From: Carboxylicivirga sp.
GTDB lineage: Bacteria; Bacteroidota; Bacteroidia; Bacteroidales; Marinilabiliaceae
Reading direction: 5' to 3'
Assembly: GCA_025210475.1 (NCBI GenBank)
Contig: JAOARW010000077.1
Coordinates: 46,877-110,876 of the forward strand
Length of the DNA stretch: 64,000 nucleotides
This document shows positions 43,987 to 53,471 of the stretch, piece by piece. Both the position numbers and the translations under genes were made by a program. The notes beneath the pieces were generated by a model. The model saw only the letters and a program-made list of their open reading frames with translations, did no database searches and was not told the DNA's origin. Within the stretch, counting starts at the first letter, position 1, and each line of letters opens with the position of its first letter.

Positions 43987-45540
43987 TTATTTTGCAACTC
44001 TTTCGAGCCACTTAACCATTGCTAGCATTACAAACATTGAAAGTGCACAAGCGGCAACAAATACGAACCATGTTAACCACATTGGACTGTTGGTGTACAA
44101 GATTCCTCCAATCCACAGGAATAAGTTACCTATTGCCGTTGCGGCTAACCAAGCACCTTGCATAATCCCTTGCATGTGAGGAGGAGCCACTTTTGATACA
44201 AAGGCAAGACCTAATGGGCTAATAAATAATTCGGCAATTGTTAAAATGAAATACAAGCCAATCATTACCCAGGGAGTTAACTTCATTGCTTCAAGGGCGT
44301 CAGGAGACATTGAGGCAAGTTCAGCTTTGTTTGGAACAGCGAATGAGAAGATCATTAAGAATACATAAGCTAAAGCTGCAATTCCCATACCGAAAGCAAT
44401 TTTTTTCGGAGTTGAAAGATTAATTCCTCTTTTATTTAAGAATCCAAAGAACCAAACAATTAGTGGAGTTAAGGTTACAACAAAAATTGGATTAACAGCA
44501 GCAAAAATTTCTGCACCAATAATTTGAGTAAATCCTAAATCAATTTCGATTGCACTTAAGTCAATATAGTCACGAGCAAAATAAGTTAATGAATAACCAT
44601 TTTGGTGGAAAGCAAACCAGAAGAAAATTACAACGCCGAATACTGCGAATAAAGCATAAATTCTTTGTCTTACTTCTTTCGCGTCCATTTTTATATCCTC
44701 TTTCACAGCGTCAGATTTTGCTTCTACTTTCTTAGCAGACACATCGGGAAATTTTGATTTATTTACCATGTAAATAATCAAAGAAACACCCATCATAATA
44801 ATAGCGGCCATAAAAGCATACTGGAAACCTTCACTAAATACGTCAAGATAGTTATTTACAAATGCACCAAGGTCAGATACTCCACTTTTATCGGCAATTG
44901 ATGCATTCGCATAAGTGGTTAATTGTTCTAATCTTTCAGCTTTCATTGCGCTGCCTTGTGCTACATATTCATGACATAACTCTGGTAATGAAGAATTATA
45001 CAAGAAGTTATTTGTTTTCAACCACCAGTTCCTAACACCAACGGCAATAAATGGAGCGAAAAGTGCACCAACATTAATAAACATATAGAATAACTGGAAA
45101 CCTGTTTCTCTTTTGTCCTTGAACTCTTCGTTGTCGTACATTTGCCCAACAAGAGCTTGTAGGTTACCTTTAAATAGGCCGTTACCAAATGCAATAACAA
45201 ATAAGCCGAGACAGGTTATGCCTAAATACAATGTATGATTTGGAACCGGTGTAGGTGTTGGGATAGCGATCATTACATACCCCAATGCCATTACAATGAT
45301 CCCAGTCAGAATTGTCCCTTTGTAATTTTTAGTTTTGTCGGCAATTATACCACCAACCAATGCCAATAAATAAATGGAAGCATAAAAAACAGAATAAATA
45401 ATTCCTGTTGTAACTTCCGATAAACCGAACTTGGCAGATATAAACAACGTTAAAATTGCCATCATAATATAGAAGCCGAAACGTTCTCCCATATTTGCCA
45501 ACGCGGCAGGTATTAGTCCTTTAGGATGTCCTTTAAACAT
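43987..45540 (-). CDS. POT/PTR2 family proton-coupled oligopeptide transporter
   Basis: A 517-aa MFS transporter of the POT family with about 12-14 helices. The family signature on helix 1 reads NMGERFGFYIMMAIL (E-R-F-x-Y), and GGIIADKTKNYKGTILTG is the loop 2-3 motif. A cytoplasmic lysine- and aspartate-rich loop at about 265-295 divides the halves. It imports di- and tripeptides with protons. It is a single gene with a canonical promoter at 45581-45611 and complements the dipeptidase encoded at 48782. Confidence 0.92.
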   Translation of the reverse strand: MFKGHPKGLIPAALANMGERFGFYIMMAILTLFISAKFGLSEVTTGIIYSVFYASIYLLALVGGIIADKTKNYKGTILTGIIVMALGYVMIAIPTPTPVPNHTLYLGITCLGLFVIAFGNGLFKGNLQALVGQMYDNEEFKDKRETGFQLFYMFINVGALFAPFIAVGVRNWWLKTNNFLYNSSLPELCHEYVAQGSAMKAERLEQLTTYANASIADKSGVSDLGAFVNNYLDVFSEGFQYAFMAAIIMMGVSLIIYMVNKSKFPDVSAKKVEAKSDAVKEDIKMDAKEVRQRIYALFAVFGVVIFFWFAFHQNGYSLTYFARDYIDLSAIEIDLGFTQIIGAEIFAAVNPIFVVTLTPLIVWFFGFLNKRGINLSTPKKIAFGMGIAALAYVFLMIFSFAVPNKAELASMSPDALEAMKLTPWVMIGLYFILTIAELFISPLGLAFVSKVAPPHMQGIMQGAWLAATAIGNLFLWIGGILYTNSPMWLTWFVFVAACALSMFVMLAMVKWLERVAK

Positions 45541-45580
45541 ATCTATTTAATTTATAATTAGTTGTTAATTCTAAGCGAAG

Positions 45581-45611
45581 CAAATATATATTTTTTTGGG
45601 GCACTTACAAA
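45581..45611 (-). promoter_or_regulatory. Bacteroidota-type promoter of the POT transporter gene
   Basis: On the minus strand, TTTG (45611-45608), 19 bp, TATATTTG (45588-45581), an exact consensus match. Transcription would begin near 45574, giving a leader of about 34 nt. Confidence 0.8.
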
Positions 45612-45759
45612 TCGTAAGCGTCATGCTTTAGAGCAGACTACACGTAATGGTATGAGATTTAGAAACCTAGCCCCCAATATAATTTGGAAATATTTATCAA
45701 TTAACCATTTGAAGCACCCTATTCTTTCATCAAATAGCCCTTCACCCACAATTTCTTTG

Positions 45760-45767
45760 TAAATTTG
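45760..45767 (+). promoter_or_regulatory. Candidate -7 element upstream of the nnr leader
   Basis: TAAATTTG fits TAnnTTTG, although no TTTG is at the -33 distance. It would place the transcription start near 45774 and give a leader of about 200 nt containing the conserved RNA element. The rest of 45612-45869 holds nothing else that I can identify. Confidence 0.4.
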
Positions 45768-45869
45768 ATTGTAACGATATGTAATCACAAATAAATAGAA
45801 TCATCCCTATCTAGTCCTAACAATTTAATGTGTTAAATGGCGATTTTAACCCATATTAAGAAAGATGAT

Positions 45870-45973
45870 ATGAAACGACCATGCAAATTTGATTATCCAA
45901 CCTTACACACAGGCGGATAATCAAATTGATTTGGGAGTTCCATCTGACAAATAAAAATTAATTTAAACAGATG
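45870..45973 (+). ncRNA. Candidate cis-regulatory RNA leader, copy 2 (before nnr)
   Basis: The 20-nt block 45870-45889 and the 24-nt block 45929-45952 are identical to copy 1 (17283-17302 and 17221-17244 on the minus strand). Between them is a perfect 13-bp stem, AATTTGATTATCC (45886-45898) with GGATAATCAAATT (45915-45927), whose 16-nt loop again contains ACACA. At least three base pairs differ from copy 1 with both sides changed together. CATCTG at 45941-45946 is exactly complementary to CAGATG at 45968-45973, which includes the nnr start codon. Confidence 0.72.
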
Positions 45974-47479
45974 AAAATATTTCCGGTTGCCCAGATTGCT
46001 AAAATTGATAGTTATACCATTACCAACGAACCCATTGATTCAATTGATTTAATGGAACGTGCATCACTTGCTTTTTATCATCGCTTTACAGAGCTGCATC
46101 CTCATGGAGATGTAAGTGTCCTGGCAGGGCCTGGTAATAATGGTGGCGATGCTTTGGCTATTGCTCGCATGCTAATTAAAGACGGACGTGAAGTACAGGT
46201 CTATTTAATCTGCGATGAGGATAAACTTAGTAAAGATGGTCTTCAGAACCTTCTGCGCCTAAAGAAGATAAAAGATAGCATCACCATTCTTCAATCCGAA
46301 GATCAGTTTTCCATGATCAATAATGAAGATATTATTATCGATGGTTTGTTTGGATCAGGATTAAATCGGCCGCTTCAAGGCCTGGCAAAGCAATTGGTAC
46401 AATTTATTAACAGTCTGGATGCTGAAGTTGTCAGCATTGACATTCCTTCCGGCTTGTTCGGAGAAGATAACAATGGAAATGATTTCGAAGCCATTATAAT
46501 GGCAGGTAACACCATCAGTTTTCAGTTCCCCAAACTGGCATTTCTATTGGCCGAAAATGAGATCTTCACAGGCAAGTGGCACATCGAAAATATCGGCTTG
46601 CATCCACAAGCCATCAAAGATTTTAAATCCGATTATTGTTACACCGAATTCAAGCAAATCAGGGAACTATTAAAACCAAACAGCCGCTTCGCACATAAAG
46701 GGTATTTTGGCCATGCCTTATTATTGGCTGGTAATTATGGCAAAATGGGTGCAGCGGTATTATCCTCCAGAGCCTGCCTAAAAACTGGTGTAGGTTTATT
46801 AACCACACATATTCCACGATTGGGATACACCATTATTCAATCGTCGGTGCCCGAAGCCATGGCCAGCATCGACCGTTCCGATATATTAATCTCAGAATTT
46901 CCTGAATTACAACAGTTCTCAGCAATAGGCATGGGTCCGGGCATTGGCACCAAACCCAATACCATATCAGCATTAAAAGAATTATTGGAATCCTTAGCAG
47001 GTAAACCAATCGTGCTCGATGCAGATGCATTGAATATACTGGCCATGGATGAATCACTTTGGGAACTGGTGCCGAGTAATGCTATTCTTACCCCCCATCC
47101 CGGCGAGTTTGATCGTTTGGCCGGCCAAAGCCATTCCTCTTACGAGCGCTTGCTAAAAGCCATCACATTTGCCAAAGACATGCAGGTAACCATTGTTCTT
47201 AAAGGAGCCTACACCGCAGTTATTGCAGCAGATGGTCATTGTTATTTTAATAGCACCGGTAATCCGGGTATGGCAACAGGCGGTAGTGGCGACGTACTTA
47301 CCGGCATGTTATTGTCATTACTGGCTCAGGGATACAACTCTCTGGAGGCGGCACGGCTGGGTGTATATATCCATGGTTTATCGGCCGATTTACTTTTAAA
47401 TAACATGGCGAAAGAATCCATTGTGGCCAGTGATATTATTTCCAAAATAGGTGCTGCAATTCAGCAATTAAGACGATAA
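45971..47479 (+). CDS. nnr: Bifunctional NAD(P)HX epimerase/dehydratase
   Basis: A 502-aa two-domain repair enzyme. The N-terminal YjeF_N epimerase (about 1-210; LAGPGNNGGDALAIARML and DIPSGLFGED) interconverts R- and S-NAD(P)HX. The C-terminal ADP-dependent dehydratase of the ribokinase fold (about 225-500; HKGYFGHALLLAGNYGKMGAAVLS, LTPHPGEFDRL, GNPGMATGGSGDVLTGML) restores NAD(P)H. It is a single gene preceded by the conserved RNA leader whose CATCTG can mask its start codon, suggesting control at translation. Confidence 0.95.
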   Translation: MKIFPVAQIAKIDSYTITNEPIDSIDLMERASLAFYHRFTELHPHGDVSVLAGPGNNGGDALAIARMLIKDGREVQVYLICDEDKLSKDGLQNLLRLKKIKDSITILQSEDQFSMINNEDIIIDGLFGSGLNRPLQGLAKQLVQFINSLDAEVVSIDIPSGLFGEDNNGNDFEAIIMAGNTISFQFPKLAFLLAENEIFTGKWHIENIGLHPQAIKDFKSDYCYTEFKQIRELLKPNSRFAHKGYFGHALLLAGNYGKMGAAVLSSRACLKTGVGLLTTHIPRLGYTIIQSSVPEAMASIDRSDILISEFPELQQFSAIGMGPGIGTKPNTISALKELLESLAGKPIVLDADALNILAMDESLWELVPSNAILTPHPGEFDRLAGQSHSSYERLLKAITFAKDMQVTIVLKGAYTAVIAADGHCYFNSTGNPGMATGGSGDVLTGMLLSLLAQGYNSLEAARLGVYIHGLSADLLLNNMAKESIVASDIISKIGAAIQQLRR

Positions 47480-47487
47480 TTATCATC

Positions 47488-47517
47488 TTGGCTTTTAATT
47501 TTTTTCGTTTACCTTTG
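47488..47517 (+). promoter_or_regulatory. Promoter of the DUF4831-pepD unit
   Basis: TTG (47488-47490), 19 bp, TACCTTTG (47510-47517), close to the phylum consensus. The leader of about 120 nt contains a small hairpin GTTTAC-TTTG-GTAAAC at 47596-47611. Confidence 0.65.
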
Positions 47518-47643
47518 ATGTCCGTCGTACTTTTTATGATTGTTCGACAATTGGCGAAATAATAGTTTATGAGATGAAGTACTCTTAAAAAGCTGGTTTA
47601 CTTTGGTAAACAAAACAAATATTGACACAAGAAATCGTTTAAA

Positions 47644-48747
47644 ATGATGAAGAAATTAGTTCTTTCAATTGGTATAGCAGCATTGTTTTCCTCATGTGCT
47701 GTAGAACAAACAATTCCTTCGAAAGTTAATGTACAGAAAGTAGCGGATATGAGCAATGCAACGCAAGATGTGTTGTTGTACAACCTGCCTTCAACTGTCA
47801 TTCGGGTAAATGTCGAAGTGGAGAAAACCATTAGTAAAGTAGGCCCGTTTTACCGCTATTCGCAAAAAATGCTTAATGTGAGCGATGTTGTAACACAAGA
47901 CAAAGAAGAATGGCGAATTAAATCAGTTGAAATAGAGACCTACGGCATTCCTGATGAAAGTAACGAATATGCCATCTCTTATTCAGGAGCCAGCTCTGCT
48001 CCCTTCATTAACCTGAGTGCTTCTGGTGTTTTAACCGGAATTAATGCCTGCACAGGTAACGAAACAAGCTTCCTGAAAGATTATACCATCACTAAGATGC
48101 CAAGCCTTGACGAAGTTAATTTCAACGAAGTGGCCATGATAGAAAAACAACTGGCCAAAACATCAACGGCTGCCATGGCGGAAGAAACGGCTAACTACAT
48201 CTATAAAATTCGTAAGCGCCGTTTTAAAATTCTGGCCAGCGATTACGAACAATTACCTCCCGACGGACAGTCATACGAAGTAATGGTGCGTGAATTGAAT
48301 CAATTAGAGAAAGAACATATGGAGCTTTTCGTGGGTAAAAAGGAAACTTTTACCATGAAACAATCTTTTGATATCGTTCCACACGAAATGAGTGCCAATA
48401 ACGATGTACTGTTCCGTTTTTCGGCATTAAGCGGTATTGTTGATAAAATGGATGTTAGTGGCGCTCCTGTGTACTTCGAATTGGAGGCTGAAGAAACAAA
48501 GCCTCGCCCGGATGCACCAGTAAGCTACGAAAAAGGTGTTCAACCACGTCATGGTTTGTATTATTGCAAGCCGGGAAAAGCAACGGTCAAAATCATCGAT
48601 AAAAACGAGCTGATCAAAGAAAAAGAAGTACTGTTGGCGCAATATGGTCAGGTAGTTTCGATGCCATCCAATGTATTGGAACAAGAAGGTGTTAGCATTC
48701 GCATCAACCCTGTAACGGGTGCTTTGCAAAGTATAAACAAAAAGTAA
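47644..48747 (+). CDS. DUF4831 family lipoprotein
   Basis: A 367-aa lipoprotein (signal peptide and lipobox LFSSC with Cys18) of the DUF4831 family, a Bacteroidota-specific group of unknown function. The N-terminal part has the family's LYNLPSTVIRVNVEVEKT opening and a later ETANYIYKIRKRRFKILASDYEQLPPDG segment. The C-terminal third, with PRHGLYYCKPGKATVKI, is beta-rich. Two adjacent ATG codons (47644 and 47647) could start it. It is 34 bp upstream of pepD and probably cotranscribed, but no functional link is known. Confidence 0.88.
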   Translation: MMKKLVLSIGIAALFSSCAVEQTIPSKVNVQKVADMSNATQDVLLYNLPSTVIRVNVEVEKTISKVGPFYRYSQKMLNVSDVVTQDKEEWRIKSVEIETYGIPDESNEYAISYSGASSAPFINLSASGVLTGINACTGNETSFLKDYTITKMPSLDEVNFNEVAMIEKQLAKTSTAAMAEETANYIYKIRKRRFKILASDYEQLPPDGQSYEVMVRELNQLEKEHMELFVGKKETFTMKQSFDIVPHEMSANNDVLFRFSALSGIVDKMDVSGAPVYFELEAEETKPRPDAPVSYEKGVQPRHGLYYCKPGKATVKIIDKNELIKEKEVLLAQYGQVVSMPSNVLEQEGVSIRINPVTGALQSINKK

Positions 48748-48781
48748 AATATTATAATAATCCCCTTTTAAACAAAAAGTT

Positions 48782-50242
48782 ATGAACGACGAAATAGCTA
48801 AATTGTCGCCCCAGGGACTTTGGGAAAACTTCTATAAATTAACTCAGATTCCTCGTCCTTCTAAAAAAGAAGGTAAAGCCATTGACTTTATGGAGGAATT
48901 TGGTAAATCACTTGGTTTGGAAACCATTCGTGATGAAGTGGGTAACATCATCATTCGTAAACCGGCCACTCCGGGTTATGAAGATCGTATGGGTGTTGTT
49001 TTGCAAAGCCATATTGATATGGTGCCGCAAAAAAACAGCGATAAAGAGCACAATTTCGAAACAGATCCGATTGAAACATATATTGAAGATGGTTGGGTAA
49101 CAGCCAACGGAACAACATTGGGTGCCGATAATGGTATTGGTGTAGCAGCTGCAATGGCGGTTCTTCAGTCGAAAGATATGGAGCATGGGCCGGTTGAAGC
49201 ATTAATCACAATGGACGAAGAAGCTGGTATGACTGGTGCCAATGCCCTTAAGCCTGGAATTTTGAAAGGCGATATTTTATTGAATATGGACTCGGAAGAC
49301 GAAGGTGAGTTGTATGTGGGTTGCGCCGGTGGTTGTGATGCCAATGCAAAATTCACTTACACCGAAGAGGAAGTTCCTGCTGACTCAGTCGCTTTCAAAT
49401 TGTCTTTAACCGGCTTAAAAGGTGGTCATTCCGGAATGGATATTCCTTTGGGTCGTGGCAATGCCAACAAGTTAATGTTCCGTTTCCTGAAATTTGCCGT
49501 TGCCAACGATGATGCACGCCTGGCTTCCATCGATGGCGGTAGCTTACGCAATGCCATTCCTCGCGAGGCATTTGCTGTGGTAACTGTACCGGCTGCCAAT
49601 GCCGATGAGTTTATCGAAAGCCTCGAAGAATACGAAGATATCTACAAAGCTGAATTGGGTGCAGTAGAACCTGACTTATCATTTACTGCGGAGAAAACTG
49701 ATTTACCTGCATCAATTATTGATGAAGTAACACAGGATGATTTAATAAATGGCGTGATTGCAGCACCAAACGGTGTAATGCGCATGAGCAACGATATGGA
49801 AGGATTGGTTGAAACATCAACTAACCTGGCCATTGTTAAATCGAAAAATGGTGAGATCATTGTTCAGGCTTTGATGCGTAGTTCTGTTAACACAGCTATC
49901 GAAGCACTAGCATCGAAAATGGAAAGTGTATTCCGTTTGGCAGGAGCAGAAATTAGCTTTGGTGGTCAGTACCCGGGATGGAAACCTAACATGGATTCAC
50001 CGATTCTGAAAACCATGCAGGATGTGTATCAGAAGAAATGGGGTAAAGTACCTGAAATTCGTGCCATTCACGCAGGATTGGAATGTGGTATTTTAGGTAG
50101 CGCTTATCCAAACTGGGACATGATTTCTTTTGGTCCTACCATCCGCTTCCCTCACTCACCAGATGAGAAAGTAAATATTGAAACTGTTTCTTTATTCTGG
50201 GAGTACCTGGCTGAAACACTTAAGAGCGTACCGAGCAAATAA
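48782..50242 (+). CDS. pepD: Cytosolic dipeptidase PepD (M20C aminoacyl-histidine dipeptidase)
   Basis: A 486-aa zinc metallopeptidase of family M20C. Metal ligands are seen in LQSHIDMVPQKN (His), LGADNGIGVAA (bridging Asp), MDEEAGMTGA (catalytic and metal Glu pair) and NMDSEDEGEL. It hydrolyses a broad range of dipeptides, including Xaa-His, in the cytoplasm. The MFS transporter gene that follows and the POT transporter upstream suggest a peptide-use neighbourhood. It ends at a terminator at 50282. Confidence 0.94.
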   Translation: MNDEIAKLSPQGLWENFYKLTQIPRPSKKEGKAIDFMEEFGKSLGLETIRDEVGNIIIRKPATPGYEDRMGVVLQSHIDMVPQKNSDKEHNFETDPIETYIEDGWVTANGTTLGADNGIGVAAAMAVLQSKDMEHGPVEALITMDEEAGMTGANALKPGILKGDILLNMDSEDEGELYVGCAGGCDANAKFTYTEEEVPADSVAFKLSLTGLKGGHSGMDIPLGRGNANKLMFRFLKFAVANDDARLASIDGGSLRNAIPREAFAVVTVPAANADEFIESLEEYEDIYKAELGAVEPDLSFTAEKTDLPASIIDEVTQDDLINGVIAAPNGVMRMSNDMEGLVETSTNLAIVKSKNGEIIVQALMRSSVNTAIEALASKMESVFRLAGAEISFGGQYPGWKPNMDSPILKTMQDVYQKKWGKVPEIRAIHAGLECGILGSAYPNWDMISFGPTIRFPHSPDEKVNIETVSLFWEYLAETLKSVPSK

Positions 50243-50281
50243 CATTTGATTATCTGGAGTTAAGCTCCTTTTGAAATACCA

Positions 50282-50336
50282 TCTCGACTTCGCTTTATAA
50301 CCTTTGGGGTTAAGGTGAGGTCGAGAACTTTTTTAT
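50282..50336 (+). terminator. Terminator after pepD
   Basis: TCTCGAC (50282-50288) pairs with GTCGAGA (50320-50326), enclosing a second hairpin TAACC/GGTTA (50298-50302, 50308-50312), followed by a T-rich run. Confidence 0.75.
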
Positions 50337-50374
50337 AGTATAAATAACAAGTTCGTATAACTAATTAATTTGTA

Positions 50375-51937
50375 ATGACTGAAAAAATACAAAAGACTTT
50401 ACGCGATTCGGCGGCATTACGTTGGTTCGCGTTAATCTTATTAAGTGGATTAACCTTCTCTACTTATTGGTTCCAGGATTTCTTCTCAGGCCTAAAAGGA
50501 TTGATGGAATCAGAAATGGGTATTGGTAGTGAAGAATTTGGTCGAATTTTAGGAATGACCACTATTGCCAATATGTTTGGTATGATCATTATTGGTGGTA
50601 TCATGCTGGATAAATGGGGTATTCGCATTGCCGGAATCGTATTTGGTAGTATTGCAACACTTGGTGGTGCTATAACAGCTGCTGCTGCTGCCGGTTGGTT
50701 TGGAGATGATCATTCAACAGTATTAAACTTCATGATCTTAGGACGAATTCTTTTCGGTTCTGGTTTGGAAGTAATTTGCGTAGTAGCCACCCGTACACTG
50801 GTTAAATGGTTTAAAGGCTACGAGTTAGCATTAGCAATGGCCATTAACATGGGCTTTGGTCGTTTAGGTTCAGCCATGGGTACAGCACTATCGCTTGACA
50901 TTGGTGGCGGACATGTTTCTCCTGCTGTTACTTTTGCTGCTACACTAATTGGTCTGTCATTGGTGATGTTCCTAATCTATACAATTTTTGACATTAAATT
51001 AGACAAGCAAGAATCAGCAAATAGTGCTAACGAAGAAGCCGGAGAACCGGAAGAAGACTTCAAATTCTCAGACCTGATTAATCTATTAAAGAATGAGTCT
51101 TTTATTTATATCGCTCTTTTATGTGTGGCATTCTACGCAGCAATCTTTCCATTTATGCAGTACGCACCCGACTTGTTAATTAATAAGTTTGGTTTTACTC
51201 AACAGTTACCTTCAGCTGGAGAAGTTGTGTTATTTGGAAGCTCAGCACTTGGAGCTGCAAGCGTTTACATTATTTTCTTCCTGTTTGCTATTTTCTTTGC
51301 CGTTGTGCCAAACAATGTCAAAAATCAAGCTCTATCTACAGGTATTAAGGTGGGTTCAGTAGTTGTTTTTGCCGGATATTTATTCTATATGAAAGATATT
51401 CTTGCAGTTTGGTTAAACAACGGACCTAAAACAGCGAGTTTGATTCCATTGGGTACAATTATCTTCACCCCTATATTTGGTAATTTGGTTGATAAAAAAG
51501 GTAAGGCCGCATCATTGATGATTTTAGGTTCTTTACTTCTAATCTTTGCTCACTTTTCATTATCAGTTCTTGACAATGTGGTAATCGCCTATTTTGGATT
51601 GGTAAGTTTAGGAGTTGCCTTCTCATTGGTACCTGCAGCAATGTGGCCATCGGTAGCCAAAATTATTCCTGAAAGTCGATTAGGAACTGCCTATGCATCA
51701 ATGTTTACTTTACAAAACTGGGGGTTAGGATTGTTCTTCTGGGGTATTGGAGCACTTCTACAGTTTGTTAATAAAGATAATCTGGAAGCCATTGAAGCTG
51801 GCAATGCTGTTTACGATTACACGATTCCAATCTTGATACTTGTTGGTTGCGGTGTTATTTCTATTTTCTTATCATTTAAATTAAAGCAATCAGATAAGAA
51901 GTATGGTTATGGCTTAGAAAAAGCTTCGAACGATTAA
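50375..51937 (+). CDS. MFS transporter, substrate unassigned
   Basis: A 520-aa major facilitator with about 12 helices, a first conserved loop GGIMLDKWGIRIAG (motif A-like), an acidic cytoplasmic loop at about 215-245 (rich in E and D, separating the two halves) and an unusually long region between helices 7 and 9 (about 285-345). The overall pattern recalls MFSD1/nitrate-sugar-type porters more than drug exporters. MFSD1 relatives move dipeptides in eukaryotes, and the pepD gene is adjacent, so peptide or amino-acid transport is a reasonable guess but no more. Confidence 0.8.
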   Translation: MTEKIQKTLRDSAALRWFALILLSGLTFSTYWFQDFFSGLKGLMESEMGIGSEEFGRILGMTTIANMFGMIIIGGIMLDKWGIRIAGIVFGSIATLGGAITAAAAAGWFGDDHSTVLNFMILGRILFGSGLEVICVVATRTLVKWFKGYELALAMAINMGFGRLGSAMGTALSLDIGGGHVSPAVTFAATLIGLSLVMFLIYTIFDIKLDKQESANSANEEAGEPEEDFKFSDLINLLKNESFIYIALLCVAFYAAIFPFMQYAPDLLINKFGFTQQLPSAGEVVLFGSSALGAASVYIIFFLFAIFFAVVPNNVKNQALSTGIKVGSVVVFAGYLFYMKDILAVWLNNGPKTASLIPLGTIIFTPIFGNLVDKKGKAASLMILGSLLLIFAHFSLSVLDNVVIAYFGLVSLGVAFSLVPAAMWPSVAKIIPESRLGTAYASMFTLQNWGLGLFFWGIGALLQFVNKDNLEAIEAGNAVYDYTIPILILVGCGVISIFLSFKLKQSDKKYGYGLEKASND

Positions 51938-51960
51938 ACGTATTAAGCTATTAAAATATA

Positions 51961-51990
51961 ACAGCCATCTTTCGGGATGGCTGTTTTTTT
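51961..51990 (+). terminator. Rho-independent terminator after the MFS gene
   Basis: ACAGCCATC (51961-51969) and GATGGCTGT (51976-51984) around a TTTCGG loop, then seven Ts. It may also serve the minus-strand regulator gene that ends at 52019. Confidence 0.92.
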
Positions 51991-52018
51991 ATGTGTTATA
52001 ATAATAATGCTTAAATCG

Positions 52019-53401
52019 CTACAGACCTTTAACAATCTCAATGCCAAACTTTTTAATCTTCCGTTTTAGTGCATCGCGACTAATCCCCAATAAGGTAGCA
52101 GCTTTGGTTTGATTAAAGTCAGCCTCCTTTAACGCCGCTTCGATTAACGAGAGTTCGTTATCGTCCATATTTAAGCTGCTAATTTTAGGTCGCGAATTAT
52201 TACTGGCATCTTCTCCCCGCAAGGGAAAATCCTCTGGCTTTAACACATCGTTATCCGACAGAATCATGGCTCGTTCCACCATATTCCTTAATTCCCGAAC
52301 ATTACCCGGGAAACTGTATTTCTGAAGCTTCTTAACCAATTCGCCGGATAACTCCGGTATGGCTTTACGTTTCTTATTGGCTATGCTCTTTACAAAATGC
52401 TTCAACAATGGCAATACATCCTCAGGCCGTTCGCGTAATGGTGGAATATTTATTTCGATGGTATTGATTCGATGAAACAAGTCAATGCGGAACTGCTTCT
52501 CACCAATCAGCTCTTCAATGTTTTTATTGGTAGCGGAAATAATGCGAACATCAACCGGAATCTCTTTGTTACTGCCAACCCTTTTAATGCGATTCTCTTC
52601 GATGGCACGCAGTAACTTTGCCTGTAAAGCATATGGCATATCGGCTATTTCATCGAGAAACAATGTGCCCTGGTTAGCCAGTTCAAAATACCCTTTTTTC
52701 TCATCGCGGGCATCGGTAAAAGCCCCTTTAACATGACCAAAAAATTCACTTTCCAACAAGGATTCCGGAATAGCCGAACTGTTAACCGGCGCAAAAACCT
52801 GCTTTTTACGCGGGCTGCCAAAATGAATGATGCGTGAAATAATCTCCTTACCGGTTCCGTTTTCGCCTGTCACCAAAACATTCACATCGCCATCTTCAGC
52901 CGCTTTAAGGGCCATTTGCAATATGCGTTTTATCTGCGCACTCTCACCAACAAAGTCTTTTTCAATCATGCCTTCCAGCTCTTTTGAAACCAAAACCCCC
53001 CGGTTTTCTGCAGCTTCGAGTTTTGATTGCATCATCAAAAACTTCTCTGTACGTTCAATGGCCAGCTGGATATCCATTATCTGAAAAGGCTTTCGGATAA
53101 AATCTGACGCGCCTTGACGCATGGCTTGAATAACCATGTCCATATCGCCATAACCACTAATCATGATGATTTCCAGATTGGGGTAATCCTGCTTAACCTT
53201 CTCCAGTATATCCAAACCATTCATTCCGGGTAACATCACATCCAGTATCAATACCCCGGGTCGTTCCTTTTCCAAAAGAGCAAATCCCTCGTTAGGCGTA
53301 TTAGCTGTATAAACTTTAAAATTTCGTTTTTCGAGGTGATATTTAAGTTTTTCGGTGATGCGTGTTTCATCATCCAGTATCAATACTTTTAAGTCATTCA
53401 T
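52019..53401 (-). CDS. Sigma-54-dependent response regulator, partner of the TPR kinase
   Basis: A 460-aa NtrC-family protein: receiver (about 5-125, aspartate in VLILDVMLPGMNG, lysine in IRKPF), AAA+ domain with Walker A GENGTGKE and Walker B GTLFLDEIADM, and a Fis-type helix-turn-helix at the end (NQTKAATLLGISRDALKRKIKKFG). The sigma-54 contact loop reads GAFTDA, not GAFTGA. It lies 70 bp after the TPR histidine kinase gene on the same strand and is almost certainly its response regulator. Confidence 0.92.
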   Translation of the reverse strand: MNDLKVLILDDETRITEKLKYHLEKRNFKVYTANTPNEGFALLEKERPGVLILDVMLPGMNGLDILEKVKQDYPNLEIIMISGYGDMDMVIQAMRQGASDFIRKPFQIMDIQLAIERTEKFLMMQSKLEAAENRGVLVSKELEGMIEKDFVGESAQIKRILQMALKAAEDGDVNVLVTGENGTGKEIISRIIHFGSPRKKQVFAPVNSSAIPESLLESEFFGHVKGAFTDARDEKKGYFELANQGTLFLDEIADMPYALQAKLLRAIEENRIKRVGSNKEIPVDVRIISATNKNIEELIGEKQFRIDLFHRINTIEINIPPLRERPEDVLPLLKHFVKSIANKKRKAIPELSGELVKKLQKYSFPGNVRELRNMVERAMILSDNDVLKPEDFPLRGEDASNNSRPKISSLNMDDNELSLIEAALKEADFNQTKAATLLGISRDALKRKIKKFGIEIVKGL

Positions 53402-53471
53402 TGGTATATATTTTCAGTTGGCGCTTATTCGCTTTTTAATTATTTATATCCTTAACAATGGTTGATTATTA

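Noticed and set aside
45870..45973. Interpretation of the twin leader as a miniature transposon
   Set aside because: Both copies end exactly at a start codon in the sense orientation, the stem arms differ by compensating changes, and there are no terminal inverted repeats or target duplications at the outer boundaries.
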